Source: Pirellulaceae bacterium
GTDB taxonomy: Bacteria > Planctomycetota > Planctomycetia > Pirellulales > Pirellulaceae
Direction: 5' to 3'
Assembly (NCBI GenBank): GCA_020846515.1
Contig: JADLDX010000819.1
Coordinates: 1-17,287, forward strand
DNA length: 17,287 nt
Both the position numbers and the translations under genes were made by a program. The notes below the pieces were generated by a model, which saw nothing but the letters and a program-made list of their open reading frames with translations, did not search any database and was not told the DNA's origin. This document shows, in pieces, positions 8,364 through 16,289 of the stretch (the first letter of the stretch is position 1; every line of letters starts with the position of its first letter).

Positions 8364-9566
8364 ATGATGGAACCCGACAAGCGGCGAAGAATTGGCATTC
8401 TTACTGGTGGTGGTGATTGTCCAGGACTAAACGCCGTCATACGCGGCAGCGTGAAAACTGCAATCAATCTCGGTTACGAAGTGCTCGGGTTTCTCAAAGG
8501 TTTCGAAGGGCTGGTAGACCCCGTCGCGACGATGCCTTTGGATCTGACCAACACGTTTGGCATCTTGAACCAGGGTGGCACGATCTTGGGTTCGACCAAC
8601 AAAGGGCGATTCACCGCCAAGGTCGGATTGGACGAGAAACGTGAAATCGACGTCGATCTGCTCGCATCCGTGCGAAAGAATGTCGCCGAACTGGAGATTG
8701 ACGGATTGATCTGTGTCGGCGGTGATGGGTCGCTATCGATCGCTCAAGCCATGTTTGAAGCCGGTATTCCGGTCGTGGGCGTCCCCAAGACGATCGATAA
8801 TGACTTGCGGTGTACCGCCTTCAGCTTTGGATTCGATAGCGCGGTAGCTTGTGCGGCCGATGCATTGGATCGACTGCATACGACCGCGGCCAGTCATGAA
8901 CGCATAATGGTGCTGGAGGTCATGGGACGCCACACAGGCTGGATTGCACTGCACGCTGGCATTTCCGGTGGCGGCGATGTGATTCTCATTCCTGAGATTG
9001 ATTGGACCTACGAAAACGTTTGCGCAAAAATCGTGCAGCGTCGACAGATGGGCAAACGTTTCACGTTGATCGTGGTGGCTGAAGGGGCGCATCCGCCTGG
9101 CGGTGGCGTAGTCACACTGGATGGCGCCCAGAAGGATCGCCAAATAAGATTGGGGGGCATCGGCCAGGTTGTGGCCGACGAAATTCAGAAGCGGCTCAAT
9201 ACGGAAACGCGTTGCGTGGTCTTGGGTCATTTGCAACGCGGTGGTTCACCCACCTATTTCGATCGCATGTTGGCTACACAGTATGGCGTTCATGCCGTGC
9301 GTTTAATCGAAGAACGTCGCTTCGGTGAGATGGTTTGTTATGATCCGCCTGAGATCAATAGTATCCCGATCCGGCAAGCCATCGATAGCATCTCCACCGT
9401 CGATCCATTTGGTTCAGCCGTGGTGGCCGCCCGCGGCTTAGGCGTCAGCTTTGGAGATACGGCACAATTTGTGAACCCATTCCCCGAGTCTCGCGTGCAG
9501 GCCGCGACACATGCTGAACGATTCAACGCGTCGGCCGATTATTGGGCGATACTGGAATTGGATTAA
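8364..9566 (+). CDS. pfkA: 6-phosphofructokinase (PFK-A superfamily, GGDG/PKTIDND type)
   Basis: Phosphorylates fructose 6-phosphate to fructose 1,6-bisphosphate in glycolysis. The 400 residues carry GGGDCPGLNAVIRG (from residue 15), GGDGS (119-123), PKTIDND (141-147, with the catalytic Asp in TID) and MGRHTGW (187-193). In the family, Gly in GGDG goes with ATP use, whereas Lys in PKTIDND is the residue seen in pyrophosphate-dependent enzymes; classical ATP enzymes have PGTIDND. The combination marks the so-called mixed-substrate clade, many members of which use ATP. I favour ATP, but sequence alone does not settle it. A TTG at 8361 and ATGs at 8364 and 8367 are adjacent; AGAG eight bases upstream favours 8364. 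The gene is convergent with the kinase gene. Confidence 0.94.
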   Translation: MMEPDKRRRIGILTGGGDCPGLNAVIRGSVKTAINLGYEVLGFLKGFEGLVDPVATMPLDLTNTFGILNQGGTILGSTNKGRFTAKVGLDEKREIDVDLLASVRKNVAELEIDGLICVGGDGSLSIAQAMFEAGIPVVGVPKTIDNDLRCTAFSFGFDSAVACAADALDRLHTTAASHERIMVLEVMGRHTGWIALHAGISGGGDVILIPEIDWTYENVCAKIVQRRQMGKRFTLIVVAEGAHPPGGGVVTLDGAQKDRQIRLGGIGQVVADEIQKRLNTETRCVVLGHLQRGGSPTYFDRMLATQYGVHAVRLIEERRFGEMVCYDPPEINSIPIRQAIDSISTVDPFGSAVVAARGLGVSFGDTAQFVNPFPESRVQAATHAERFNASADYWAILELD

Positions 9567-9602
9567 TTGGACAGCGCCACTTTAAATCGAATTCACTTGA
9601 AC

Positions 9603-9708
9603 ATCAGCCGCATTGGCGTTAGCCACGGTTTTCGCTGAAAAAACCGCGGCAAACGCCCAGCGCATGATTCAAAGGTGATGAAACCGGGGCTAACGACCTG
9701 CGGCTGAT
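9603..9708. repeat. Paired ATCAGCCGCA...TAGCC.CGGTTT palindromes
   Basis: Unit 1 (9603-9632) starts ATCAGCCGCA and ends CGTTAGCCACGGTTTT. Unit 2 (9681-9708) is its inverted copy, from AAACCGGGG to GCGGCTGAT. Within the first part, bases 9616-9632 can pair with 9640-9656 in a 17-base stem with two mismatches and a 7-base loop. The element lies between convergent pfkA and the kinase gene, where it could stop transcription from both sides. The same family recurs at 11715-11770 on the far side of the kinase gene. Confidence 0.75.
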
Positions 9709-9734
9709 CCAATGTGGTGCAGTCCAATTAAGCG

Positions 9735-11621
9735 TTACTTTGACTCGCTGATGAGACCGCGAATGCGATTTAGCGAGTCTTGAGCCCAGGGTTTGTCGCC
9801 GTAGACTTCCACAAGGCTGCGATAGAAGTTGGGCAGCTGCGCCGGCGGCAGGCTGGCTTCGGCCGATCGAATGACCTTTTCCAATTCCGAGGCTGCAGTG
9901 GGTAGGGTGGCGGTTCGCGTGGGCACCATACTCTTGGTTGCGTAGCGCGCCAACTCAACAAGTCGTTTGTCTCGGGTAGAGAGGGTGCTGGCGGAATCAT
10001 ACACAGCCAAAAAGGCATTAAATTTCTTTTGGCCGTCCGCCTGATCACGTCCCAAGGCTTCGACGCATGCCAAAAAGCCTTGCTCGACAGCCGACATGTT
10101 CTGAAGTCCATTGCGAGCTTGCCGCTGTAACATACGAGTCGCTCGCAAAAGTGCGACCTCGTTTATCAACTGACGAACCTCTTCACTTCGAGGATCATTT
10201 GGAAAGCGCTCGACAAACTCTTCTAACGTTTCGGCCGAATCGGACAATTGGGAATCATCACCCGATTCAACAGCGGCAACGATCGTGGCATGCAGTTGGT
10301 CGGCTGTTGCGGGTTGCAAAAGATAAAACATTCCAAGCACGGCCGCAATCAACAAAACTACCATGGCCGCGATCGAACCATAGTAAGTCCAATCAAAGCC
10401 ATGGACTGGTTCGGGAGCAGTACTGCCCAAGGTGAATTTTTTAGCATCGGCGTCGCTGACTTGCGTGTAATGAGTCGCCTTGGATGGCAGTGCCTGATCG
10501 GTCGATGGTAACGCATCGTCATACGAATCGACAGCACCAGCGATCTCTACCGATAGGCCAGAATTGGGATCGCGCTTGTTGTTCAAACCGATAGGCTGTT
10601 GGCCCAATCTTTCCATCAACGATTCGGAGGCGATGGCCGTCGGGCGCTCTTGCGTTACCGAGTGACCGGTGGCCCGCAAATCATCATCGTGTTCGTCATT
10701 CAGATCGATCGACGTCAACTCTTTGCCAATGGCTCGGTCATTTAAAGGTTCGACTGGAGCGATTTGCGTGCGCGCGCGATCGGACTCTAACTTGGCAACA
10801 CCTTGTTGCATCGATTTAAGACGATTACCGACGACCAAGGCGGTCGGTGGTCGCTTCAGCGGATCTTTCTCCAGCAATTCAGAGATCAGCGCATGCAGTT
10901 CGGGGGGCGCATCGGGAGCAGCAAACGTAGAGTCGGGCGCTTGAGTGTATCGAACCGCGTAAAGAACTTCGGGCACACTTTTTCCAGCGAAAGGGGCGCG
11001 ACCGACCAACAACGCATACAGAACACTTCCGAGACTATAGAGGTCGCTGCGCACGGTGGCGCTTTTGCCTTCAGCCTGCTCGGGAGGCATAAAATCTGCT
11101 GTCCCCAGCACGCTCCCCACAGCCGTCATCTCCGTGGACCCGAACAGCTTGGCAATTCCAAAATCGGTCAACTTGACGTGCCCGTCTTTAGTCAACAGCA
11201 GGTTGGCAGGCTTTAGATCGCGGTGGATGATACCTTGGTCATGGGCATGTTTGAGTGCTGAGGAGACTTCGATTCCCACTTGGATGACTTCCATCCAATC
11301 CAACCTATGGAACTGTCGCAAGTGCTCCAGCAACGAATGGCCAACGACGTACTCCATCGAATAAAACAGCAGCCCCTGCTCTTCGCCGAAGCCTACCAGT
11401 CGCACAATGTTCGGATGCAGCAAGCGTTTGAGTGTTTCCACTTCTGCGGCGAAACGCCGACGAAAGCGCATTTGATTCGCCACGCCTGGCGTAATCACCT
11501 TGACGGCCACCTGCTCACCCGACTTGGAATGCACACCTTTGTAAACCGTGCCCATCCCGCCGCGTCCAAGCACTCCCTCAATCTTGTAAGGGCCCAGATA
11601 ATCAAACTCGAGCTTGTCCAT
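9735..11621 (-). CDS. Membrane-anchored Hanks-type Ser/Thr protein kinase
   Basis: A 628-residue kinase with an N-terminal cytoplasmic catalytic domain (about 11-270). It has the glycine loop GRGGMGTVYKG (19-29), ATP lysine Lys41 in AVKV, HRDLKPAN (133-140), DFG (153-155), a Thr/Ser-containing activation loop and PPEQ in place of APE. All catalytic residues are present, so it should be active. A polar, low-complexity juxtamembrane stretch follows (about 275-410), then one transmembrane helix (about 413-435) and a roughly 190-residue helical C-terminal part outside the membrane, which I cannot assign; it has no PASTA repeats. Such kinases are abundant in planctomycetes; substrates are unknown. 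GAGG lies 5 bases before ATG 11621. The gene lies downstream of pdxJ-dapA on the same strand, but a palindrome pair separates them. Confidence 0.95.
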   Translation of the reverse strand: MDKLEFDYLGPYKIEGVLGRGGMGTVYKGVHSKSGEQVAVKVITPGVANQMRFRRRFAAEVETLKRLLHPNIVRLVGFGEEQGLLFYSMEYVVGHSLLEHLRQFHRLDWMEVIQVGIEVSSALKHAHDQGIIHRDLKPANLLLTKDGHVKLTDFGIAKLFGSTEMTAVGSVLGTADFMPPEQAEGKSATVRSDLYSLGSVLYALLVGRAPFAGKSVPEVLYAVRYTQAPDSTFAAPDAPPELHALISELLEKDPLKRPPTALVVGNRLKSMQQGVAKLESDRARTQIAPVEPLNDRAIGKELTSIDLNDEHDDDLRATGHSVTQERPTAIASESLMERLGQQPIGLNNKRDPNSGLSVEIAGAVDSYDDALPSTDQALPSKATHYTQVSDADAKKFTLGSTAPEPVHGFDWTYYGSIAAMVVLLIAAVLGMFYLLQPATADQLHATIVAAVESGDDSQLSDSAETLEEFVERFPNDPRSEEVRQLINEVALLRATRMLQRQARNGLQNMSAVEQGFLACVEALGRDQADGQKKFNAFLAVYDSASTLSTRDKRLVELARYATKSMVPTRTATLPTAASELEKVIRSAEASLPPAQLPNFYRSLVEVYGDKPWAQDSLNRIRGLISESK

Positions 11622-11692
11622 CTGTACCTCGGCAATTTCAATTGGGGGTCACCACGACTGATCACTGCCGTATTAGGCGTCGGTCTTCATTT

Positions 11693-11770
11693 GGGCTGAG
11701 AACCGTGGGCTGAGAACCGTGGGCTAGCGCCCTACGGCTAATCAGCCGCAAGTGCGCTAGCGTCCGGTTT
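11693..11770. repeat. Second ATCAGCCG palindrome pair with a 14-base tandem duplication
   Basis: Inverted unit 11715-11742 and direct unit 11741-11770 face each other. AACCG pairs with CGGTT, GCTAGCGC with GCGCTAGC and GGCT with AGCC, giving one long interrupted hairpin. They belong to the family seen at 9603-9708. On the left, the 14-mer GGGCTGAGAACCGT is present twice in tandem (11693-11706, 11707-11720), a fresh-looking duplication of the element's edge. The site lies between the dapA stop and the kinase start. Confidence 0.75.
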
Positions 11771-11806
11771 ACCCGACTAAAGATCGACGATAGCGGAACG
11801 GTGCGT

Positions 11807-12703
11807 TTAGTGCAGTGATAAACCGTATTTTTCAAGCGTCGCGCGCAGCGCGGATTGCTGTGCCGCATCCAAGGGCGTCATCGGCAATCTCAACTCGCCA
11901 GTGTCTCGACCGAGCATGGCCATGGCGGCTTTGACAGGGATGGGATTGGTGGCCAGCCCGAGCATATCGCGGCACAGTGGAAACAGCTTGTGATGCAGTG
12001 TGCGCGCCTGGTTGTAATCACCGGCTGCCGCCGCGTTGACCATAGCGATGATGTCTCCAGGAACGATGTTACCAGCCACGGAGATAACTCCTTCGGCTCC
12101 AACACTCATCATCGGTAATGTCAAACTGTCATCGCCGCTGAGGACAGTGAGGTTGGTGATATTGAGGATCTGGGAACATTGATCGAGCGAACCGGTGGCT
12201 TCTTTGAGCATGGTGATATTCGGGATCTCAGCCAGGCGCGCAATGGTCTCGGGTTCGATGTTCTTGCCGGTGCGTCCAGGAATGTTATAGACACAAATGG
12301 GCAAACCAACATCTTCCGCTACCGCTTTGAAGTGCTGATAGAAGCCTTCTTGAGTGGGCTTGTTGTAATACGGGGCCACTTGCAACGATGCGTCGGCGCC
12401 TTCCTTCTCAGCCCAGCGCGTCAATCGCAACGCTTCTGCTGTACTATTACTGCCTGTACCTGCCATCACCTTAACGCGTCCAGCCGCGATTTGCACGACG
12501 TCGCTAATGACTCGTTCGTGCTCTTCATGGGACAGTGTCGGAGATTCTCCAGTTGTACCCACCGGTACCAGGCAGCGCGTGCCGGCAGCAATCTGAAACT
12601 CCACTTGTTCACGCAGCCGGGCCAAATCCAATCGACCGTCGCGCAGCGGAGTCACAATGGCTACAGACAAACCTCGATAATCAGAACCTTTTCGCGTACT
12701 CAT
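11807..12703 (-). CDS. dapA: 4-hydroxy-tetrahydrodipicolinate synthase
   Basis: Condenses pyruvate with aspartate semialdehyde, the first committed step to diaminopimelate and lysine. The 298 residues match the usual length (about 292). Family signatures are [15 protein letters not shown] near 48-62 (Thr50, Thr51), YNIPGRTG with Tyr139, and the Schiff-base lysine Lys167 in MLKEATG. VLSGDDS and GAEGVISV follow as in the family. The start is ATG 12703; a GTG immediately upstream (12706) directly abuts the pdxJ stop TAA, so translation is probably coupled to pdxJ. No strong separate Shine-Dalgarno is seen, which fits coupling. Products feed peptidoglycan cross-linking and lysine synthesis. Feedback by lysine cannot be judged from the sequence. 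Confidence 0.97.
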   Translation of the reverse strand: MSTRKGSDYRGLSVAIVTPLRDGRLDLARLREQVEFQIAAGTRCLVPVGTTGESPTLSHEEHERVISDVVQIAAGRVKVMAGTGSNSTAEALRLTRWAEKEGADASLQVAPYYNKPTQEGFYQHFKAVAEDVGLPICVYNIPGRTGKNIEPETIARLAEIPNITMLKEATGSLDQCSQILNITNLTVLSGDDSLTLPMMSVGAEGVISVAGNIVPGDIIAMVNAAAAGDYNQARTLHHKLFPLCRDMLGLATNPIPVKAAMAMLGRDTGELRLPMTPLDAAQQSALRATLEKYGLSLH

Positions 12704-12706
12704 CAC

Positions 12707-13450
12707 TTAACGTTCAACCCTTGTAGAAAAACTTGTTGCTTCGACTATCAGTCGTTTCATATCCGCCACAGCTTGCGATATACCCACAAACACGGCGCGG
12801 GCTATGATGCTGTGACCAATGTTTAGCTCGTCCATATGATCGATGGCGGCCACTGCGCCCACATTGTGATAGTTCAGTCCATGACCGGCGTGTAACTGCA
12901 TACCGGCCTCGCAGCATAGCTTTCCGGCCTCAATCAAACGTGCTAGTTCGTCCTGCTGAGCACGACCACGCGCCAAAGCATAGCTGCCTGTGTGCAGTTC
13001 GATCATAGTGACGCCGATGGCGCGGGACGCTTCAATTTGTCGTTGGTCCGGATCAATGAACAGGCTGACTTCTATTCCGCATTGCCGAAGCTGCTCGACT
13101 GCCCGCTTGACTCGCTCCGGATCTGCCACCACGTCCAGGCCGCCCTCGGTCGTGACCTCTTCGCGGCGCTCGGGCACCAGGGTGGCTTGATGCGGTTTGA
13201 CTTGACATGCAATATCCACCACTTCAGAGTCACAAGCCAACTCCAAAGTCAGGCGAGTCGCTACGGTTTCACGCAGCAGTCTCAAATCCCGGTCTTGAAT
13301 ATGGCGGCGGTCCTCGCGCAAGTGCACCGTGATTAGATCGGCCCCAGCCTGCTCGGCCAAGCCAGCCGCCAGGACAGGATCGGGCTCATAAGTCCGCCGA
13401 GCTTGACGAATGGTCGCTACGTGATCGATGTTGACGCCCAATTGCGCCAT
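12707..13450 (-). CDS. pdxJ: Pyridoxine 5'-phosphate synthase
   Basis: Closes the pyridine ring from 1-deoxyxylulose 5-phosphate and 3-amino-2-oxopropyl phosphate in the DXP-dependent vitamin B6 pathway. The 247 residues equal the family length. Motifs are [14 protein letters not shown] at the N-terminus, [11 protein letters not shown] (His43), LELA (Glu70), IELHTGSYA (Glu151), HAGHGLNY (187-194, His190) and ELNIGHSII near 208. This is a complete set for a TIM-barrel PdxJ. GGGAG lies 5 bases before ATG 13450. It is the first gene of a pdxJ-dapA pair. The link is loosely logical because later steps of the diaminopimelate/lysine branch use PLP. The gene shows that the organism uses the DXP-dependent route rather than PdxST alone. 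Confidence 0.97.
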   Translation of the reverse strand: MAQLGVNIDHVATIRQARRTYEPDPVLAAGLAEQAGADLITVHLREDRRHIQDRDLRLLRETVATRLTLELACDSEVVDIACQVKPHQATLVPERREEVTTEGGLDVVADPERVKRAVEQLRQCGIEVSLFIDPDQRQIEASRAIGVTMIELHTGSYALARGRAQQDELARLIEAGKLCCEAGMQLHAGHGLNYHNVGAVAAIDHMDELNIGHSIIARAVFVGISQAVADMKRLIVEATSFSTRVER

Positions 13451-14006
13451 AAATGCTCCCGATATTCACAAACACAATTGTCCAGCCGATTCACTCGAAT
13501 CCATGCAAGCACGTCGACACGGCCGATTCGAGATTAAGGCACATTCATGGTAAACAGGATTGACAGTCTCCCACATAACCATGGGCGTTTTCTTCGCCTT
13601 CGTAGACCCTAATCATCCAACGTTCCAATACACAGCTTTCGATTCTTGATCCGTAAATTGTCTCGTATCCCAGGAAAATTTGCTGGCAACCTTCCGTCAA
13701 GGTTACGGTTGTTTTGGGGGTACAATCCTACGGCGCCTGTTCTGGCTGGGTTGGTGCTAACAGGTCCTTGAACCTCCGCTGGGTTTTACTTCGAATTTTT
13801 AGTGCCTTAATCCCGAATCGGACGTGCCGACGTGCTTATCCTACAGACTACGGAGTCTACCAGAACCCCGTGTTTTCAACTAGCGCGGCCGCTGACGTTG
13901 CAGGGCCGGCACGAGGGAAATAAGAGAACCGCTGGCTATATGATCCGCATGACTGAATTTCCTTGACAGTCTCTCCCCAGAATCCACCTTTGCAAAGAGT
14001 CCGACC
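13451..14006. other. 556-base gene-free region between divergent pdxJ and TIM-barrel gene
   Basis: No convincing gene is seen. It holds an 8-base inverted repeat (CTCGAATC 13494-13501, GATTCGAG 13525-13532) upstream of pdxJ. The 11-mer TTGACAGTCTC occurs at 13560-13570 and again at 13963-13973. A TACAAT box lies at 13721-13726. A CCTGTT/AACAGG pair near 13735-13765 and a small AGACT-ACGG-AGTCT hairpin near 13853 are also present. TTGACA resembles a -35 box, but neither copy has a good -10 at normal spacing. The region may contain a long leader or a small RNA; I matched no known RNA family. Confidence 0.4.
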
Positions 14007-14954
14007 ATGAACAGTGCCTTCGAGCGCCGAAACTTTCTGAAGCTATCTGCGGCCGCCCTGACCGGTGCGGCTTTGGCCACACCTGGCTGGTCTCAAGATG
14101 CTCAGGCACAGGCTAAAGCAGCGAAATCAGACAACGCCGACAAAAAGAAGCCACCGCTATACAAGATTTCGCTGGCCCAATGGTCGCTGCATAAGACCCT
14201 CTTCGCAGGCAAACTGGATAACCGGGACTTTGCCAAGACGGCCAAGACTGAGTTCAATATCAACGCCATCGAATACGTGAACCAGTTCTTCAAAGACAAA
14301 GCTGAAGACAAAGCCTACTTGGAAGAACTAAAGAGTCGCCATGAAGAGCATAAGGTTCGCGCCATTTTGATTATGATCGACGGCGAAGGCGCTCTGGGCG
14401 ATTCCGACGAAGCCAAACGCACCAAGGCCGTGGAAAACCACTACAAGTGGGTGGAAGCAGCCAAGACCCTGGGCTGTCACTCAATACGCGTGAACGCTCA
14501 ATCTCCCATCAAAGAGTACGAAGAAGCCAAGAAGCTGGCGAGCGATGGACTTCGACGACTAAGCCAATTTGCCGCAGACCGTCAGATCAATGTGATCGTC
14601 GAAAACCATGGCGGGCTGAGCTCCAACGGCAAGTGGCTGTCGGAGACGATCGCCGCCGTGGGCCTGGATAACTGCGGCACCCTGCCAGACTTCGGCAATT
14701 TCTACGAGTACGACCGTTACCAAGGTGTCACCGACCTGATGGGCAAAGCCAAAGCCGTAAGCGCCAAGAGCTATGAGTTCGATGCCAGCGGAAACGAGAC
14801 GAAGATCGATTACGCCAAAATGATGAAAATCGTCGTGGCTGCAGGCTATAAAGGCCACGTCGGTATCGAATACGAAGGCAAACAAGACGAATACGAAGGT
14901 ATCCGCGCCACGAAAAAGCTACTGCTCAAGGTTCGCAAAGAACTGTCGGCCTAG
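14007..14954 (+). CDS. Tat-exported xylose isomerase-like TIM-barrel protein (sugar phosphate isomerase/epimerase type)
   Basis: A 315-residue protein. It starts with a twin-arginine signal, ERRNFLK followed by an Ala-rich hydrophobic stretch and a probable cleavage site after about residue 29. It should therefore be folded with its metal in the cytoplasm and exported. The mature part is a TIM barrel of the AP-endonuclease-2/xylose-isomerase-like family. ISLAQWSLH is strand 1, NAIEYV strand 2, SIRVNAQSP a middle strand, VIVENHGG contains Glu199, LPDFGNF contains Asp228, and GHVGIEYEG near 283 is the last strand. These acids are the expected divalent-metal ligands. The substrate is unknown; relatives are annotated as sugar phosphate isomerases or epimerases, and planctomycetes hold many exported ones linked to polysaccharide breakdown. 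It starts at ATG 14007 with only a weak AGAG upstream, and the small membrane protein follows closely. Confidence 0.88.
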   Translation: MNSAFERRNFLKLSAAALTGAALATPGWSQDAQAQAKAAKSDNADKKKPPLYKISLAQWSLHKTLFAGKLDNRDFAKTAKTEFNINAIEYVNQFFKDKAEDKAYLEELKSRHEEHKVRAILIMIDGEGALGDSDEAKRTKAVENHYKWVEAAKTLGCHSIRVNAQSPIKEYEEAKKLASDGLRRLSQFAADRQINVIVENHGGLSSNGKWLSETIAAVGLDNCGTLPDFGNFYEYDRYQGVTDLMGKAKAVSAKSYEFDASGNETKIDYAKMMKIVVAAGYKGHVGIEYEGKQDEYEGIRATKKLLLKVRKELSA

Positions 14955-14996
14955 AAGTTACTTCGATCCCATTGATTAACCAACGGAATGCTTGCT

Positions 14997-15191
14997 ATGA
15001 CCATTACAATGTCCTTGGAATACCTGCTACTGTATTTGCCATTGCTGGTAGCAGTATCCTGCGTGGTGGGTGCCACCCGTCACGAAAGCAAGCATTTAAT
15101 TCTTGAGCAAACGCGCAAAACGGCCGTCTGGATCACTAGCTTTATGCTGGTAATCTATGCCGTTTTGCAGCTGATCTCATGGTCGGTCTAA
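14997..15191 (+). CDS. Small two-helix membrane protein, function unknown
   Basis: A protein of about 64 residues with two hydrophobic helices: SLEYLLLYLPLLVAVSCVVGA at the N-terminus and WITSFMLVIYAVLQLISW at the C-terminus. They are separated by a polar loop (TRHESKHLILEQTRKTA). No catalytic motif is visible. ATG 14997 has GGA 9 bases upstream; an in-frame ATG at 14988 is also possible, though the GGA is then too close. It begins about 40 bases after the TIM-barrel gene and is probably co-transcribed. Consistent hydrophobic patterning and good spacing argue for a real gene, but I cannot name a family. Confidence 0.65.
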   Translation: MTITMSLEYLLLYLPLLVAVSCVVGATRHESKHLILEQTRKTAVWITSFMLVIYAVLQLISWSV

Positions 15192-15328
15192 ATTAGGCGC
15201 CCTGAGTTACGCAGTCTGAATCATGCGGACTTAGGCCGGATGCTGCTCAATCTCTAGTCACCCGCTGGCGGAATCGGCGTCGGCGAAGAACGTAAGATAG
15301 GCGCTCTTGTCCGTCATCTCAATTGGAA

Positions 15329-15348
15329 CTCGGGCAAGAGTGCCCGAG
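15329..15348. terminator. Perfect 8-base hairpin, possible bidirectional transcript end
   Basis: CTCGGGCA, loop AGAG, then TGCCCGAG: a perfect GC-rich stem in the gap between convergent genes. Neither strand has a T-run after the stem, so a classical intrinsic terminator is doubtful. It could still stabilise or end transcripts from either side. Confidence 0.4.
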
Positions 15349-15386
15349 GTGCGATCCAAACCGGCGGATGCCAGCGATGGCATAAC

Positions 15387-15455
15387 CACGAATAGTACGA
15401 ATCCTCACGAATAAGATGTTGCGGATTTGATTCGTGAAAATTCGTGAGATTCGTG
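15387..15455. repeat. CACGAAT/ATTCGTG repeat cluster
   Basis: CACGAAT occurs at 15387 and 15406, and its complement ATTCGTG at 15430, 15440 and 15449. These form overlapping direct (9-10 base period) and inverted repeats. The block lies just 3' of the minus-strand tail-anchored gene. It is an AT-richer repeat type than the others in the window. Confidence 0.6.
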
Positions 15456-15493
15456 GCTAAGTAGTCGATTCTTGAAACGCTAGCAGTGCGAAA

Positions 15494-15955
15494 TCACCAG
15501 CTATCGAGAATGCAAGCGCCCAGTGCCAAGGCCCAAATCGACGTAATGATCGCCACTGACGCGCAAGTAATCCGTACCCAAATGCGGGTGGAAGGAGCGC
15601 TCCACGGGTCAGGCGATATCGGTTCGATTAGACCATGCAGGAATCTCTGGCGATGCGCAGGGTCATCCATCAAGGCAGCGCGGCACGGTTCGAGCAATCC
15701 GAACTGAACCGAAAACTCTAGTGCTCCATAGAGTCGATGCTGCCGACCAACGGGATCAATACCTATGGCTTCGAAGAACCAAACCTGGCGACCAAAAGAC
15801 ATCTCTGTCTCATGATTCAAATGCACACAGCGCACGGATTCTACCCGTGACTGCTCGGGGCAATATTCCTTACGGACCAACGCGCCGCGCGCTTGGTTGG
15901 TAACCGCCTGCCAAATCTCTTTAGAGAATGGGTGATAACTGGCGTCCGGCCTCAT
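15494..15955 (-). CDS. Unrecognised protein with a C-terminal transmembrane tail
   Basis: A 153-residue protein I cannot place in a family. The central part looks like genuine folded protein: VRCVHLNHETEMSFGRQVWF near 41-60, HRLYGALEFSVQFGLLEP near 73-90, and DDPAHRQRFLHGL near 97-109. A Pro-rich linker (112-122) precedes one hydrophobic helix at about 126-150, and only three residues remain after it. It therefore has the layout of a tail-anchored protein, with most of the chain probably cytoplasmic. I chose ATG 15955 because AGGG lies 8 bases upstream; a GTG at 15991 would extend it. It is convergent with the small membrane protein gene. Weaker open frames on the other strand lack comparable features. 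Confidence 0.6.
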   Translation of the reverse strand: MRPDASYHPFSKEIWQAVTNQARGALVRKEYCPEQSRVESVRCVHLNHETEMSFGRQVWFFEAIGIDPVGRQHRLYGALEFSVQFGLLEPCRAALMDDPAHRQRFLHGLIEPISPDPWSAPSTRIWVRITCASVAIITSIWALALGACILDSW

Positions 15956-16289
15956 CCTTGCAACCCTGCAAAAGAACGAATGGGAATACACAACACAATT
16001 GGTATCGGAATCTTTCTAGGTAAATCTCGAAGAGCAATCCTAGTTCCGCCGAGACTAGAAATAAACACTTGTCCTGAGTCCAGTGCTAGCATGGATCCCG
16101 ACCTGCTATCATTAACTATAGTGACTCGTATGCCCCTAAGTCACCTGCTTCTGGTGCACTCTGGCGCATTATCGCCACATTTTTTCCGTTTTTAAAAATC
16201 AGTATGGCGTAGTTTCGCCTAATGTCGGCGACCTGGTCCGCCGGACTCAGTCCTGCTGTATCTATTGTATGCGCTTGACAAGGGCGCGC
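15956..16289. other. Gene-free stretch upstream of the inverted-repeat cluster
   Basis: No gene is supported. A 100-codon plus-strand frame reaching 16195 has no ribosome binding site, no motif and no sensible hydrophobic pattern. This part is AT-richer than its surroundings and should contain the promoter of the minus-strand tail-anchored gene; I could not place it. Confidence 0.35.

Larger units (their letters stand above)
15192..15493. other. 302-base gap between convergent genes
   Basis: No gene is supported. It holds a GGCGCTCTTG/CAAGAGTGCC inverted repeat (15299-15344), the perfect hairpin at 15329-15348 and the TTCGTG repeat cluster at 15387-15455, each described separately. It lies between a plus-strand and a minus-strand gene that end facing each other. 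Confidence 0.5.

Noticed and set aside
12179..12826. 215-codon plus-strand frame across dapA and pdxJ
   Set aside because: It lies opposite two unmistakable conserved enzymes and spans their junction; its translation has no recognisable motif.
13700..13800. Possible SRP, 6S or tmRNA gene in the structured leader
   Set aside because: None of the conserved core sequences I know (SRP GGAAG loop, tmRNA ends, RNase P core) is present.
13714..13923. 69-codon frame in the long gap before the TIM-barrel gene
   Set aside because: No ribosome binding site, no motif, erratic composition; better treated as non-coding.
15893..16195. 100-codon plus-strand frame overlapping the start of the tail-anchored gene
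   Set aside because: It lacks a ribosome site and coherent sequence, and overlaps a better-supported minus-strand gene.
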